Shown: piece by piece, positions 16,383-23,940 of the stretch
Layout of the letters: every line of letters starts with the position of its first letter
Position numbering within the stretch: the first letter of the stretch is position 1
Source of the DNA: Acidimicrobiaceae bacterium RAAP-2
GTDB lineage: Bacteria > Actinomycetota > Acidimicrobiia > Acidimicrobiales > RAAP-2
DNA: 48,357 bases
Assembly (NCBI GenBank): GCA_001443545.1
Contig: LMAD01000016.1
Location: 1-48,357 of the forward strand
Direction: 5' to 3'
Program-made: the position numbers and the translations under genes
The notes under the pieces: generated by a model
The model's input: the letters and a program-made list of their open reading frames with translations, nothing else
Told to the model about the DNA's origin: nothing
Database searches by the model: none

Positions 16383-17189
16383 GTGGACTCCGTGAACGTG
16401 ACATTCGGCCACCGGCTCTGGTGGGTTGACGCTTTCATCGGGGATGGCGCCCGCGGGAATCCGGCGGTGGTCGTGTTGCTCGAACGTCCCGTGTCCGACG
16501 ACGACCTGCAACAGATCGCCTTCGAGCTCGGGGTCTCCGAGACCGCCTTCATCCGTCGGGTCGGGGATGGGTGGTCCCTTCGCTGGTTCACGCCCACGGT
16601 GGAGGTCGACCTGTGTGGTCACGCCACCCTCGCCACGTTGCACGTGCTGCTCAGCGAGTTGGGCGTTCCAGCGGGCGAACTCTACTTCCAGACCCGCGCC
16701 GGCGTCCTCTCTGGACGTCGATTGCGCGACGGTATGCTCGGCGTCGACCTGCCGCGGGCCTATCTCGAACCGCTCGATTCGTCCGTGCTCAACGGAACCC
16801 TCGGACCGGTTCGAGAGGTCTACCAGGCGGGTCCCCAGAGCGTGCTCGCGGTGGTGGAGAGTTACGACGCGCTCTGCGGTCTCGCCATCGACCCGATGAG
16901 CCTCTTTCTCGTTCCCGGCGCATTGGTGATCGCGGCCTGCGTCGGCGGCCCGGAGGCCGACGTCTCCATCCGGGTCTTCGCGCCGCGACTCGGTCTCGCG
17001 GAGGATCCGGTGACCGGCAGCGCCCTGTGCGCGATCGCCCCCTGGTGGGGTGCCCAGACGGGTTCGCCGACGGTGGTCGTGCGCCAGGCCTCCACGCGCG
17101 GCGGCGTGATGTACTCGCGGCTGTTCGAGAAGAACGTGGAGGTGGCGGGGTACGCCCGGACGTTCTTCGGAGGGGACCTGCGCGCGTGA
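16383..17189 (+). CDS. PhzF-family isomerase/epimerase-like protein
   Basis: A 268-residue PhzF-fold protein (diaminopimelate-epimerase-like). WWVDAFIGDGARGNPAVVVL, the likely catalytic E53 in GVSETAFIRR, the EVDLCGHATLATLHVL block and GLAEDPVTGSALCAIAPWW are all typical. The reaction is unknown; most family members outside phenazine clusters are uncharacterised, and no other phenazine gene is near. GTG 16383 is the likely start because homologues begin just before the first strand; a GTG at 16392 is possible. Its stop overlaps the next gene start (GTGA). First gene of a five-gene overlapping chain. Confidence 0.9.
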   Translation: MDSVNVTFGHRLWWVDAFIGDGARGNPAVVVLLERPVSDDDLQQIAFELGVSETAFIRRVGDGWSLRWFTPTVEVDLCGHATLATLHVLLSELGVPAGELYFQTRAGVLSGRRLRDGMLGVDLPRAYLEPLDSSVLNGTLGPVREVYQAGPQSVLAVVESYDALCGLAIDPMSLFLVPGALVIAACVGGPEADVSIRVFAPRLGLAEDPVTGSALCAIAPWWGAQTGSPTVVVRQASTRGGVMYSRLFEKNVEVAGYARTFFGGDLRA

Positions 17190-17857
17190 ATCCCAACGAT
17201 GCACCGAGCCCTCGTGCACGAGTCCGCCGCTTGCCCGAGAAGGCGCGCTACGACCGAGCGACCGTTGAGTCGGTCTTGGACGAGGCCCGTTTCTGTACGG
17301 TGGCTGCGGTCGTGGACGGATTGGCCGTCTCGCTGCCGACGCTGCACGCACGCGACGGTGACAGCCTGTACCTGCACGGGAGCCGCTCGAACGCCGTCAT
17401 GAAGGCCATCGTCGCCCGGGGCGAGGCCTGCGTCACGGCAACGCTGTACGACGGGATCCGTGTCGCGAGGAGTGGGTTCGAATCATCCATCGCGTATCGG
17501 TCGGTCGTCGTCTTTGGCCGGACCGAATCAGTCACTGATCTCGAGATGAAACGCCGGATTCTCGACGCCTTTGTCGACGCGGTGCTGCCCGGACGGGCCG
17601 GCGAAGTCCGTCCCGCGACCAACGCCGAACTTCGTCGTACCCTGGTGGTCCGAGTCGCGATTGACGAGGCCTCGGTGAAGCTTTCGGCCGGTCCAACCGA
17701 AGATCCAGCGGAGGACCAGGCACTGCCCATCTGGTCAGGGGTGATTCCTGCGTCACTCAGGTTCGCCGCGCCGGTTCCGTCCACCGACGGGGCGATGGCC
17801 GGTGGATCGGTACCACTGCCCGAGTCGGTGCGCCGACTCTTCGAAGGTCGCTCGTGA
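17186..17857 (+). CDS. Pyridoxamine 5'-phosphate oxidase-family flavoprotein
   Basis: A 223-residue split-barrel FMN-binding protein. The block LPEKARYDRATVESVLDEAR and the LHGSRSNAVMKAI.GEACVTATL stretch match the PPOX-like/NimA-related group. The C-terminal LPIWSGVIPASLRFAAPVP is also typical. Members bind FMN or F420-like cofactors, and many are not true PdxH; the PLP-forming reaction should not be assumed. Start GTG 17186 overlaps the phzF-like stop by four bases, and the stop overlaps the Nudix start likewise. Confidence 0.9.
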   Translation: MNPNDAPSPRARVRRLPEKARYDRATVESVLDEARFCTVAAVVDGLAVSLPTLHARDGDSLYLHGSRSNAVMKAIVARGEACVTATLYDGIRVARSGFESSIAYRSVVVFGRTESVTDLEMKRRILDAFVDAVLPGRAGEVRPATNAELRRTLVVRVAIDEASVKLSAGPTEDPAEDQALPIWSGVIPASLRFAAPVPSTDGAMAGGSVPLPESVRRLFEGRS

Positions 17858-18405
17858 ATCTGGAGGCGCTCGCCACCGCCATCAACGCGCTCACGCCGGT
17901 GGATGAGCGCGCGGCGGCGTCGATCTCGGCCACCCTCGGTCGCTTGCAGTGGGCCGATGATCCCTTTGACGAATCCGTCAACGATCACCACCTGACGTCG
18001 TCGGCCTTCGTGGTCTCGACGCGGGGCGTGATCTTGCATCGGCACCGGCGCCTCGGTATCTGGGTCCAGCCCGGTGGGCACGTTGACGTCGGCGAAGATC
18101 CCGAGGCGGCCGCAGTTCGTGAAACGTTCGAAGAGACGGGTCTCGTCGCACACCACCGCCACCCGCCCTTGCTGTTCCACGTCGACGTGCACCCGGGGCC
18201 GCGGGGTCATACGCACTACGACCTTCGTTACGTACTCACCGCCCCGCCAGTTGATCCGACCCCTCCGCCCGGTGAGAGTCCTGAGGTTCACTGGTTTGAC
18301 TACGATGCGGCCGTCGTCCGTGCCGAACCCGCACTACGGGCGGCCCTGGACTCGCTGCGACGACTGACCGAGCGATGGAACGTGAAAGAATACGGCGATG
18401 AGTGA
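17854..18405 (+). CDS. Nudix hydrolase
   Basis: A 183-residue Nudix protein that hydrolyses a nucleoside diphosphate linked to another moiety. The full Nudix box GX5EX7REUXEEXGU is present at residues 75-97 (G75, E81, R89, E90, E93, E94, G96). A 40-residue helical N-terminus precedes the fold. The context LGIWVQPGGHVDVGEDP resembles the group often annotated as (di)nucleoside polyphosphate or NAD-type hydrolases, but specificity is open. It starts at GTG 17854 within the PPOX stop and overlaps the next gene by eight bases. Confidence 0.94.
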   Translation: MNLEALATAINALTPVDERAAASISATLGRLQWADDPFDESVNDHHLTSSAFVVSTRGVILHRHRRLGIWVQPGGHVDVGEDPEAAAVRETFEETGLVAHHRHPPLLFHVDVHPGPRGHTHYDLRYVLTAPPVDPTPPPGESPEVHWFDYDAAVVRAEPALRAALDSLRRLTERWNVKEYGDE

Positions 18406-19108
18406 CGCCGAGGCGCTACGCGCCCTCATGGAAGCAGACCGTTGGATCGACCGCGTCCTCGCCCAGCGCGATCACTTGCCCGAGGCCGAAGAACTCACGA
18501 CTCTCGAGGCTGATCTGCGCGACGAGGTGGTCCAGATCCGTGAGGCCGAGGCCGCGGCTGTTCCGATACGGGCCGCCTACGAGGCGGCCGGCGATCGCGC
18601 TGACCGTATCGAGCGTCGGCGACGTGAGCTCGAATCCGCGCTCACCGCGTCGACCGGGGGCGCGCGTGACCTATCGGCGATGCAACACGAGCTCGAATCG
18701 ATTTCGTCCCAGGGCGACGTGGCCGACGAGGAGGCGTTGGCGCTACTCGAAGACATCGAGGGGCGAGACGCCGTGATCGCCACGCTGCGCGCCGACGCGA
18801 AGCCGAAGCTGGCGCGGCGCGATGAACTACGTGCCGCCATCGAGCAGCTTCGGGCCACCCTGGACGAGGAGATTGCGTCATTGCGGGTTGCAAGAGACGA
18901 GCGGTCCAGCGAGGTGCCCGAGAGCCTTCGCCGTCGATACCAGCACGCCCTGGACCGCGTTGGTGGGTCCGGAGCGGCCCAGATTGTCGACGGCCGATGT
19001 GACGGCTGTCGGATCGGTCTCGCGCCGCTCGATCTCGACCGGGCGAAGCAGCTCGCGGAGGGCACGTTCATGGACTGTCCGTCGTGCGGGAGGGTCCTCC
19101 TGTCGTGA
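18398..19108 (+). CDS. Coiled-coil protein with C4 zinc ribbon (COG1579-like)
   Basis: A 236-residue protein. About residues 15-190 are rich in E, R, A and L heptads and should form a long antiparallel coiled coil. A C4 zinc ribbon closes the protein (C201, C204, C227, C230: CDGC..22..CPSC). The architecture is that of the actinobacterial COG1579 proteins, thought to bind nucleic acids or partner proteins; the exact role is unknown. The gene order zinc-ribbon protein then histidine phosphatase is common in actinobacteria, often near rnpB or an RNase H domain. Overlaps both neighbours. Confidence 0.9.
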   Translation: MSDAEALRALMEADRWIDRVLAQRDHLPEAEELTTLEADLRDEVVQIREAEAAAVPIRAAYEAAGDRADRIERRRRELESALTASTGGARDLSAMQHELESISSQGDVADEEALALLEDIEGRDAVIATLRADAKPKLARRDELRAAIEQLRATLDEEIASLRVARDERSSEVPESLRRRYQHALDRVGGSGAAQIVDGRCDGCRIGLAPLDLDRAKQLAEGTFMDCPSCGRVLLS

Positions 19109-19698
19109 TCATCCTCATCCGTCACGGCCAGACGACCACGAACGCGAAGAATCTGCTCGTCGGTCGCAGCGACCCCGAACTGACCGAGCTGGGCGAACGC
19201 CAGGCGCGCGCGCTGCGCCGCCTCGTGGAAAACGTTGAAGAGGTGTGGACGTCACCCCTGCGTCGAGCCCGCACTACGGCCCGACTCGCCATGCCGCACC
19301 TCGAGCCGGTCGTGAAGGAGGAGTTCATTGAGGTTGACTACGGATACCTGGACGGTCAGCCCCTGAGCGTGGTCTCCGCCGACCAATGGCGGGCTTTCGA
19401 GCACGATCACGACCTCGCCCTGGGGGACGGTGAGTCACTCGAATCGGTCGATCGACGGGTACACGCGACGTTGGACGAGTTGCTCGCCGACGAGTCGAGC
19501 CTGCTTCATGACCACCACCGGCACCTCGCAATCGTCAGTCACGTCAGTCCGATCAAGTCGGCGATGGTGTGGGCACTGGGCGTGCCCGGTTCGGTGGCGT
19601 GGCGCACGCGGCTCGACAACGGTTCGATTACCACGATTGGGGTTCGCCAGTCATCGCCGAATCTGGTTCACTTCAATCTGGTGCCACCTCTGACTTGA
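19105..19698 (+). CDS. Histidine phosphatase family protein
   Basis: A 197-residue phosphoglycerate-mutase-like phosphatase. The catalytic RHG is at residues 6-8 (IILIRHGQTTTN). The second-half acidic residue lies in EVDYGYLDG, and the second histidine in AIVSHVSPIKSAM. GTG 19105 is chosen because it overlaps the upstream TGA (GTGA), as with the preceding genes, and a GGGAGGG sequence lies about 10 nt upstream; GTG 19084 is an alternative. The substrate is undefined (sugar phosphates or nucleotides such as alpha-ribazole phosphate are known for the family). Last gene of the chain. Confidence 0.92.
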   Translation: MIILIRHGQTTTNAKNLLVGRSDPELTELGERQARALRRLVENVEEVWTSPLRRARTTARLAMPHLEPVVKEEFIEVDYGYLDGQPLSVVSADQWRAFEHDHDLALGDGESLESVDRRVHATLDELLADESSLLHDHHRHLAIVSHVSPIKSAMVWALGVPGSVAWRTRLDNGSITTIGVRQSSPNLVHFNLVPPLT

Positions 19699-20361
19699 TC
19701 AGCGTAGGACGACGGCGATGGCCGCGAAGGTCAGGCCGGCACCGAGCAAGGTGCACGCGTGAAACAATTCGTGGTAGCCGAACACTCGTGGGTTGAGTCG
19801 TGGGCGCTTCGTTCCGTAGAACACGGCTCCGACCGAGTACGCGAGGCCGCCGACGATGATCAGGACGAAGGATGTCTCGCCACCGCCTCGGTAGATCTGG
19901 GGGAGCACGCCCACCGCCGCCCAACCCACGACGAGATAGGGCAAGGTGTTGACCCACTTCGGGGTGTCGAGGGCCAACTGGCGAATGGCGATTCCGACCA
20001 CGGCGCCCCCACCGATCACGAGCAGGAGGACCAGGCGAATCGTCCCGTGCATCGTCAGGCCCCCAATGGCGAGGTACGAACCCGCGATCGCTGCGAATAT
20101 GGCGGAGTGGTCAGCGCGCCGCCACGCGCGACGATGGGGGACACTCCAGTTAATCCGGTGGAAGAGTGCACTCGTCAGCATCATGATTGCGACTCCGGCG
20201 ACGAAACAGGTCACCCACCCAACCTGGGCCCACGTCGTCGTGCGCAGGTACAGGATCGGCGATGCGGCCAGTAGGACGACGACTCCCACCGCGTGTAGCC
20301 ATCCGCGTAGCAGCGGCTTGACATCGTGCTGATCGCTCGAGCGTTGTGATGGGTCAGACAC
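19699..20361 (-). CDS. Hemolysin III/YqfA-family (PAQR-like) membrane protein
   Basis: A 220-residue integral membrane protein with seven predicted helices. The zinc-site residues of the PAQR/hemolysin III superfamily are present: H68 (SALFHR), D84-H85 (RRADHSAIFA) and H197/H201 (GYHELFHACTLLG). Bacterial members resemble adiponectin-receptor ceramidases and affect membrane lipids, but the true substrate is unknown. The start GTG 20361 lies 6 nt after a TAAAGT box (20368-20373). Its stop directly abuts the convergent phosphatase stop. Confidence 0.93.
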   Translation of the reverse strand: MSDPSQRSSDQHDVKPLLRGWLHAVGVVVLLAASPILYLRTTTWAQVGWVTCFVAGVAIMMLTSALFHRINWSVPHRRAWRRADHSAIFAAIAGSYLAIGGLTMHGTIRLVLLLVIGGGAVVGIAIRQLALDTPKWVNTLPYLVVGWAAVGVLPQIYRGGGETSFVLIIVGGLAYSVGAVFYGTKRPRLNPRVFGYHELFHACTLLGAGLTFAAIAVVLR

Positions 20362-20367
20362 GCCTTC

Positions 20368-20373
20368 ACTTTA
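20368..20373 (-). promoter_or_regulatory. Candidate leaderless -10 box of the hemolysin III gene
   Basis: TAAAGT, 6 nt before GTG 20361. Confidence 0.45.
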
Positions 20374-20827
20374 GAGCGTGTGTTTTCGTTGGCGAGTTTG
20401 CCGAACGTAACGCCGTCGCCGTAGGTCGTGGCCCACCCAAGGAATCGTCTAGGACGTCGGACGGCGAGTACGCCCGTCGGAACTGGCGCTGCGCGGTTCC
20501 TGGCGAGCCGGTGCGTCCGCGCGGGACACATCGGCTCATCGTGGGGTCCAGAGTGAGCGTTTAGTCGCACCGTGGCAACTCGATGGTGGTTCGACATGGT
20601 GGTGCCGGCGCAGACGCCGTTACGGCGAAGCCCGCCCGCTCCGTCAAGCGGAACGAGCGGGCTCGCGCAACTTGGCCCCCCCAGCCAATACGACGAAGAT
20701 AGTTCGTTCTCGCCCGCTACGGAGTCGGCGAAGTCGCTGTAACGACTTAATTGTGAGCAAATTCACATGGAAGGACCGGGATCGAGGTACGAATTTCTTG
20801 GCAAGGTCTCGCCGTTCGCTTCGGTGA
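20374..20827. other. Intergenic region with one hairpin
   Basis: This 454-bp gap between the hemolysin III promoter and the end of the ABC operon holds no convincing gene; the short frames inside show no recognisable protein. The only structure I see is the inverted repeat at 20634-20662. Confidence 0.5.
20634..20662. terminator. Hairpin downstream of the ABC operon
   Basis: GCCCGCTC (20634-20641) pairs with GAGCGGGC (20655-20662), with an inner CG pair possible. It lies about 165 nt past the minus-strand ABC operon stop and has no T-run, so terminator function is only a possibility. Confidence 0.35.
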
Positions 20828-22450
20828 TCAGCCGTCGGAGCCGTCGGTGGCTCGTTGCACCGTGGTGAGCGAGCCTTCGGCGATGTCGACCACGAGGTCG
20901 CACCACGAAATGACGTGTTCGTCGTGCGTGGCGACCACGACGCTCGCCCCGCACGACGCGAGTAGTTCGAGGACGGCATTAGTCTCAGCGCGGCCGAGTC
21001 CACTCGTGGGTTCGTCGAGGAGCACGACGTCGGGGCTGACCGCGAGTGCGCGAACAACGGCGATCCGTTGTCCCTCGCCGCGTGACACCTCCGTCCATCT
21101 CGTCGTCGGCTCGGACACGATGCCGAGCGCCCGCAGATCGTCCTGCACCGGTCGAACGATCTGACGGCCCAGGGCGACGACGTCCTTCGCGTACCCACGC
21201 AGCAGTCCCGTCTCACTGGGCACGTAGGCCACGTGCGCGCGCAATACATCCTCGGCGAACTCGTTGATCGGCGTCGCGCCGACCGTGACGACACCCCCGT
21301 CGGCGTCATCGAGCGCGGCCAGGATCCGCAGCAAGGTGGACTTGCCGGCGCCCGATGGACCCGTCACGGCGACTCGTTGGCGCGGTAACACGACGAACGA
21401 TCCATCGTCGAGCAGGACCCGGTCGTCTTCACGGACGGTGAGGTGTTCGACTCGCAGGGTGGTGTCAGCCGGCCAGATTGCGTCAGCTGACGACGCCGAC
21501 CCTTCGAGGCTTTCGAGTCGCTCGGCGGCGGCACTGATGGCGACGGCGGTGTCCAGGGCTACGCGGATCGTCGAAAGCCCTTCGAGCGTGGCGACGGCGA
21601 GCAGGGTGGCGACGACGGTCCAAATCGGAGCGCTCGCCGGTGCCGCCAGTCGGAGCGCGCCGACCGCGACGACCGTGGCTACGGGAGCTATCAGAGTTGA
21701 ACGACGGCGCTGTCGATCGGCGCGGGCTTCGGCTTCGGCGAGCGCCTCGCGCGGTCCGTCGAGGCGAAAATCTAGGTACGCCCGCGAACCGAGGAGGTCG
21801 AGTTCTGGACCAACGGTGCCGAGCTCCACCAGCGCGGCCCGGAACTCGCCACGCCGCCGTCGCAGTGAACGGTCGACGGCGATGAGCGATTCGGTGTTGG
21901 CGACGAGGCCCAAGATTCCCAGTCCCTGGATGGCGACGACGAGCGCGGCCGAGGCGATCCACTCGCCGTGGGGTGTGAGCAGGGCAATGACGACGTCCCC
22001 ACCCAGCAGGGTGAGGAGCGCGCTCGCAGCCGGCAGGACGAAGCGGAGCCACAGATCCTGGAGTTCGTCGGTGTCACGTAACGCGCGTTCGAGCAGATCG
22101 CCGCGGGCGTAGGTTCGCCAACGACGTACCGACCACTTCCCGATCGTGATCATGAGCCACCGTCGCCACGTCGATACCGCGTCGAAGCCCAAACGGTGGG
22201 CGCTCATTCGCTCGCTGAAGCGAATCGGAGAACGCAAGAAGGCGAAGAGCTCGATGACGATAAGCACACCGACTACGGCTCGAAGTCCCGGCCGCAATGC
22301 GCTCTCCACGAGCAGCGCCACCGCACCGACGAAGAGCCCCGACGAGGTGATCGATCCAACGGCCCCCGCGAGCAGCGCCTTGGTCAGTGCGCCGCGGGGT
22401 GGCTGTGAGCGCCGTAACCAGCGGCCTAAGCGGGCGCGGTCCGGATTCAC
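20828..22450 (-). CDS. CydC-like ABC exporter half, catalytically competent
   Basis: A 540-residue membrane-fused ABC half-transporter. An N-terminal six-helix domain (about 1-310) precedes the ATPase. Walker A is GPSGAGKST, Walker B VVLLDEPTSGLG with the catalytic Glu, and the switch His is in VVVATHDE. The signature is degenerate (EVSRGEGQ for LSGGQ). Together with the upstream half (four-base overlap at 22447) it should form a heterodimer like CydDC, which exports thiols in other bacteria. No cytochrome bd genes are in the window, so the substrate is open. Confidence 0.87.
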   Translation of the reverse strand: MNPDRARLGRWLRRSQPPRGALTKALLAGAVGSITSSGLFVGAVALLVESALRPGLRAVVGVLIVIELFAFLRSPIRFSERMSAHRLGFDAVSTWRRWLMITIGKWSVRRWRTYARGDLLERALRDTDELQDLWLRFVLPAASALLTLLGGDVVIALLTPHGEWIASAALVVAIQGLGILGLVANTESLIAVDRSLRRRRGEFRAALVELGTVGPELDLLGSRAYLDFRLDGPREALAEAEARADRQRRRSTLIAPVATVVAVGALRLAAPASAPIWTVVATLLAVATLEGLSTIRVALDTAVAISAAAERLESLEGSASSADAIWPADTTLRVEHLTVREDDRVLLDDGSFVVLPRQRVAVTGPSGAGKSTLLRILAALDDADGGVVTVGATPINEFAEDVLRAHVAYVPSETGLLRGYAKDVVALGRQIVRPVQDDLRALGIVSEPTTRWTEVSRGEGQRIAVVRALAVSPDVVLLDEPTSGLGRAETNAVLELLASCGASVVVATHDEHVISWCDLVVDIAEGSLTTVQRATDGSDG

Positions 22451-23928
22451 GGTCGCAGTTCAATTCGTCGAGTGGGGGAGGCGAGCAAGGGGGTGTCGAT
22501 AGTGAGTTCGATGATCCCGAGCTGGTTGAGGCGCCCGAGGAGATCGGTCACCCGACGTCGGTTGGCGTCGTCCAAGACTCCCGCCACGTCGTCGAGTACG
22601 AGCACCTGAGGGTGTGCGAGGGTCGCGCGGGCCAGTGCCAGGCGAACCCGCTCGCCGGCGCTCAGTCCCTCGCCATCGGCGAGCAGTGACGTGGAGAGAT
22701 CGTCGAACCGGGGTCCGGAGAGACCGAGTTCGTCGAGTCGGGTGCGCACGTCGCGAGCGTCGAGGTCGCGACCGAGGGTGAGGTTGTCCCAGAGCGATCC
22801 GTCGAACAATGCGCTGACGCTGGAGATGAAGGCAACGGGGCCATCGCGCCGTTCGACGACGCCGGACGCCGGCCGACGCCACCCGAGAAGCGTGTGCGCG
22901 AGGGTGGTCTTACCGACCCCCGAAGGTCCGGTCACCACCACGCGCTCCCCGGGATTGAGGTCGAAGGAGATCACTGTCCCGGCCGCCTCAGTGACCAGTT
23001 CGCGCGCGGCTAGGAGAGGCCCCTCGACCGTGAGAGGACTGGATGGCTCGGCGCCGAGTACGCCCATGGACGTCACCGCGTCCTCACGGCGGTGGAACTC
23101 GACGCCGAAGCGGCGGACGTAGCCGAACAGTTCGCTGGTGACGAGGACGGCGACGAGGGCGTGGTCCAAGGAGATCGTGCCTCGAAGCAGGGCAAAGCCG
23201 ACCACCATGGCGACGAGTCCGATCGAGACACCACTCAGGAATTCGGTGACGAGCGATGACTCCAACGCGACGCGAATAGCACGAATCGCGGCTCCGTGTT
23301 CGGCGTCGCTCACCGCCGCAATCTCGTTGGCGCCGTACGTTACGGCACCCAGCGCTCGCAGCTCGGGGGAGTGTTGGAGGAGTTCTAGCTGGCGGCGCTC
23401 GAGCGAGTCACGGCGTTGGTTGTAGTCGCCGAGCAGCACCGCACTTCGTTGTCCGGCTCGTTGGTAGAGCGGAATCGCGACGGCGAGCAGGGCCACGACG
23501 AGTCCAGCGCTGAGCCAGCCGGCAACGATCCATACGAGGACGATGCCGAGCGCCGCGGTGCGCGCGCTCGCGCCAACGACCTCGAGGGCAGGGGCGGCGG
23601 CGGCGTGGTCGATTGCGAGGGCGAGGTCGTGCCGGCCCCGCTCGCCTTCGGACCGGGGTCGCGCGAGCTGATTGACGACCGTTCGTCGCCAGCGGTCGCG
23701 AATGACGCGGGCGGTGAACTCCGACCACGCGTCCGTGCCGGAACTGGACAGCCATCGCACAACCAAGGCGCCGATAATGATGCCTGTTCCGCGGGTGACC
23801 GCGCCTCGCGTGAGATCGGTGATGCCCAGGGCGCCGAGAAGAGCGCTGGCGAAGCCGACGAGCGTGGCGAGCACGCCGAACAGCCATGACCGTCGCGTGA
23901 ACGTATCGATCACGGGTGGTTCGGTCAC
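22447..23928 (-). CDS. CydD-like ABC exporter half with degenerate ATPase site
   Basis: A 493-residue partner half-transporter with a membrane domain (about 1-300) and ATPase domain. Walker A is normal (GPSGVGKTT) and the signature LSAGE is near canonical. However, Walker B reads VLVLDDVAG with Asp in place of the catalytic Glu, and the switch His is absent (ELTIDTPLL). Residues complement those of the other half: one composite ATP site is good, the other degenerate. The start GTG 23928 lies 6 nt after TAGCAT (23935-23940), with GAAGGG between that could also serve as ribosome binding site. First gene of the pair. Confidence 0.85.
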   Translation of the reverse strand: MTEPPVIDTFTRRSWLFGVLATLVGFASALLGALGITDLTRGAVTRGTGIIIGALVVRWLSSSGTDAWSEFTARVIRDRWRRTVVNQLARPRSEGERGRHDLALAIDHAAAAPALEVVGASARTAALGIVLVWIVAGWLSAGLVVALLAVAIPLYQRAGQRSAVLLGDYNQRRDSLERRQLELLQHSPELRALGAVTYGANEIAAVSDAEHGAAIRAIRVALESSLVTEFLSGVSIGLVAMVVGFALLRGTISLDHALVAVLVTSELFGYVRRFGVEFHRREDAVTSMGVLGAEPSSPLTVEGPLLAARELVTEAAGTVISFDLNPGERVVVTGPSGVGKTTLAHTLLGWRRPASGVVERRDGPVAFISSVSALFDGSLWDNLTLGRDLDARDVRTRLDELGLSGPRFDDLSTSLLADGEGLSAGERVRLALARATLAHPQVLVLDDVAGVLDDANRRRVTDLLGRLNQLGIIELTIDTPLLASPTRRIELRP

Positions 23929-23934
23929 CCCTTC

Positions 23935-23940
23935 ATGCTA
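23935..23940 (-). promoter_or_regulatory. Candidate -10 box of the ABC operon
   Basis: TAGCAT, 6 nt before GTG 23928. Confidence 0.4.

Noticed and set aside
16383..17189. Phenazine biosynthesis cluster from the PhzF homologue
   Set aside because: No other phz gene is present and most PhzF-like proteins lie outside phenazine pathways.
21264..22112. 282-codon plus-strand frame opposite the CydC-like gene
   Set aside because: Ser/Arg/Thr-rich shadow translation of a clear ABC transporter.
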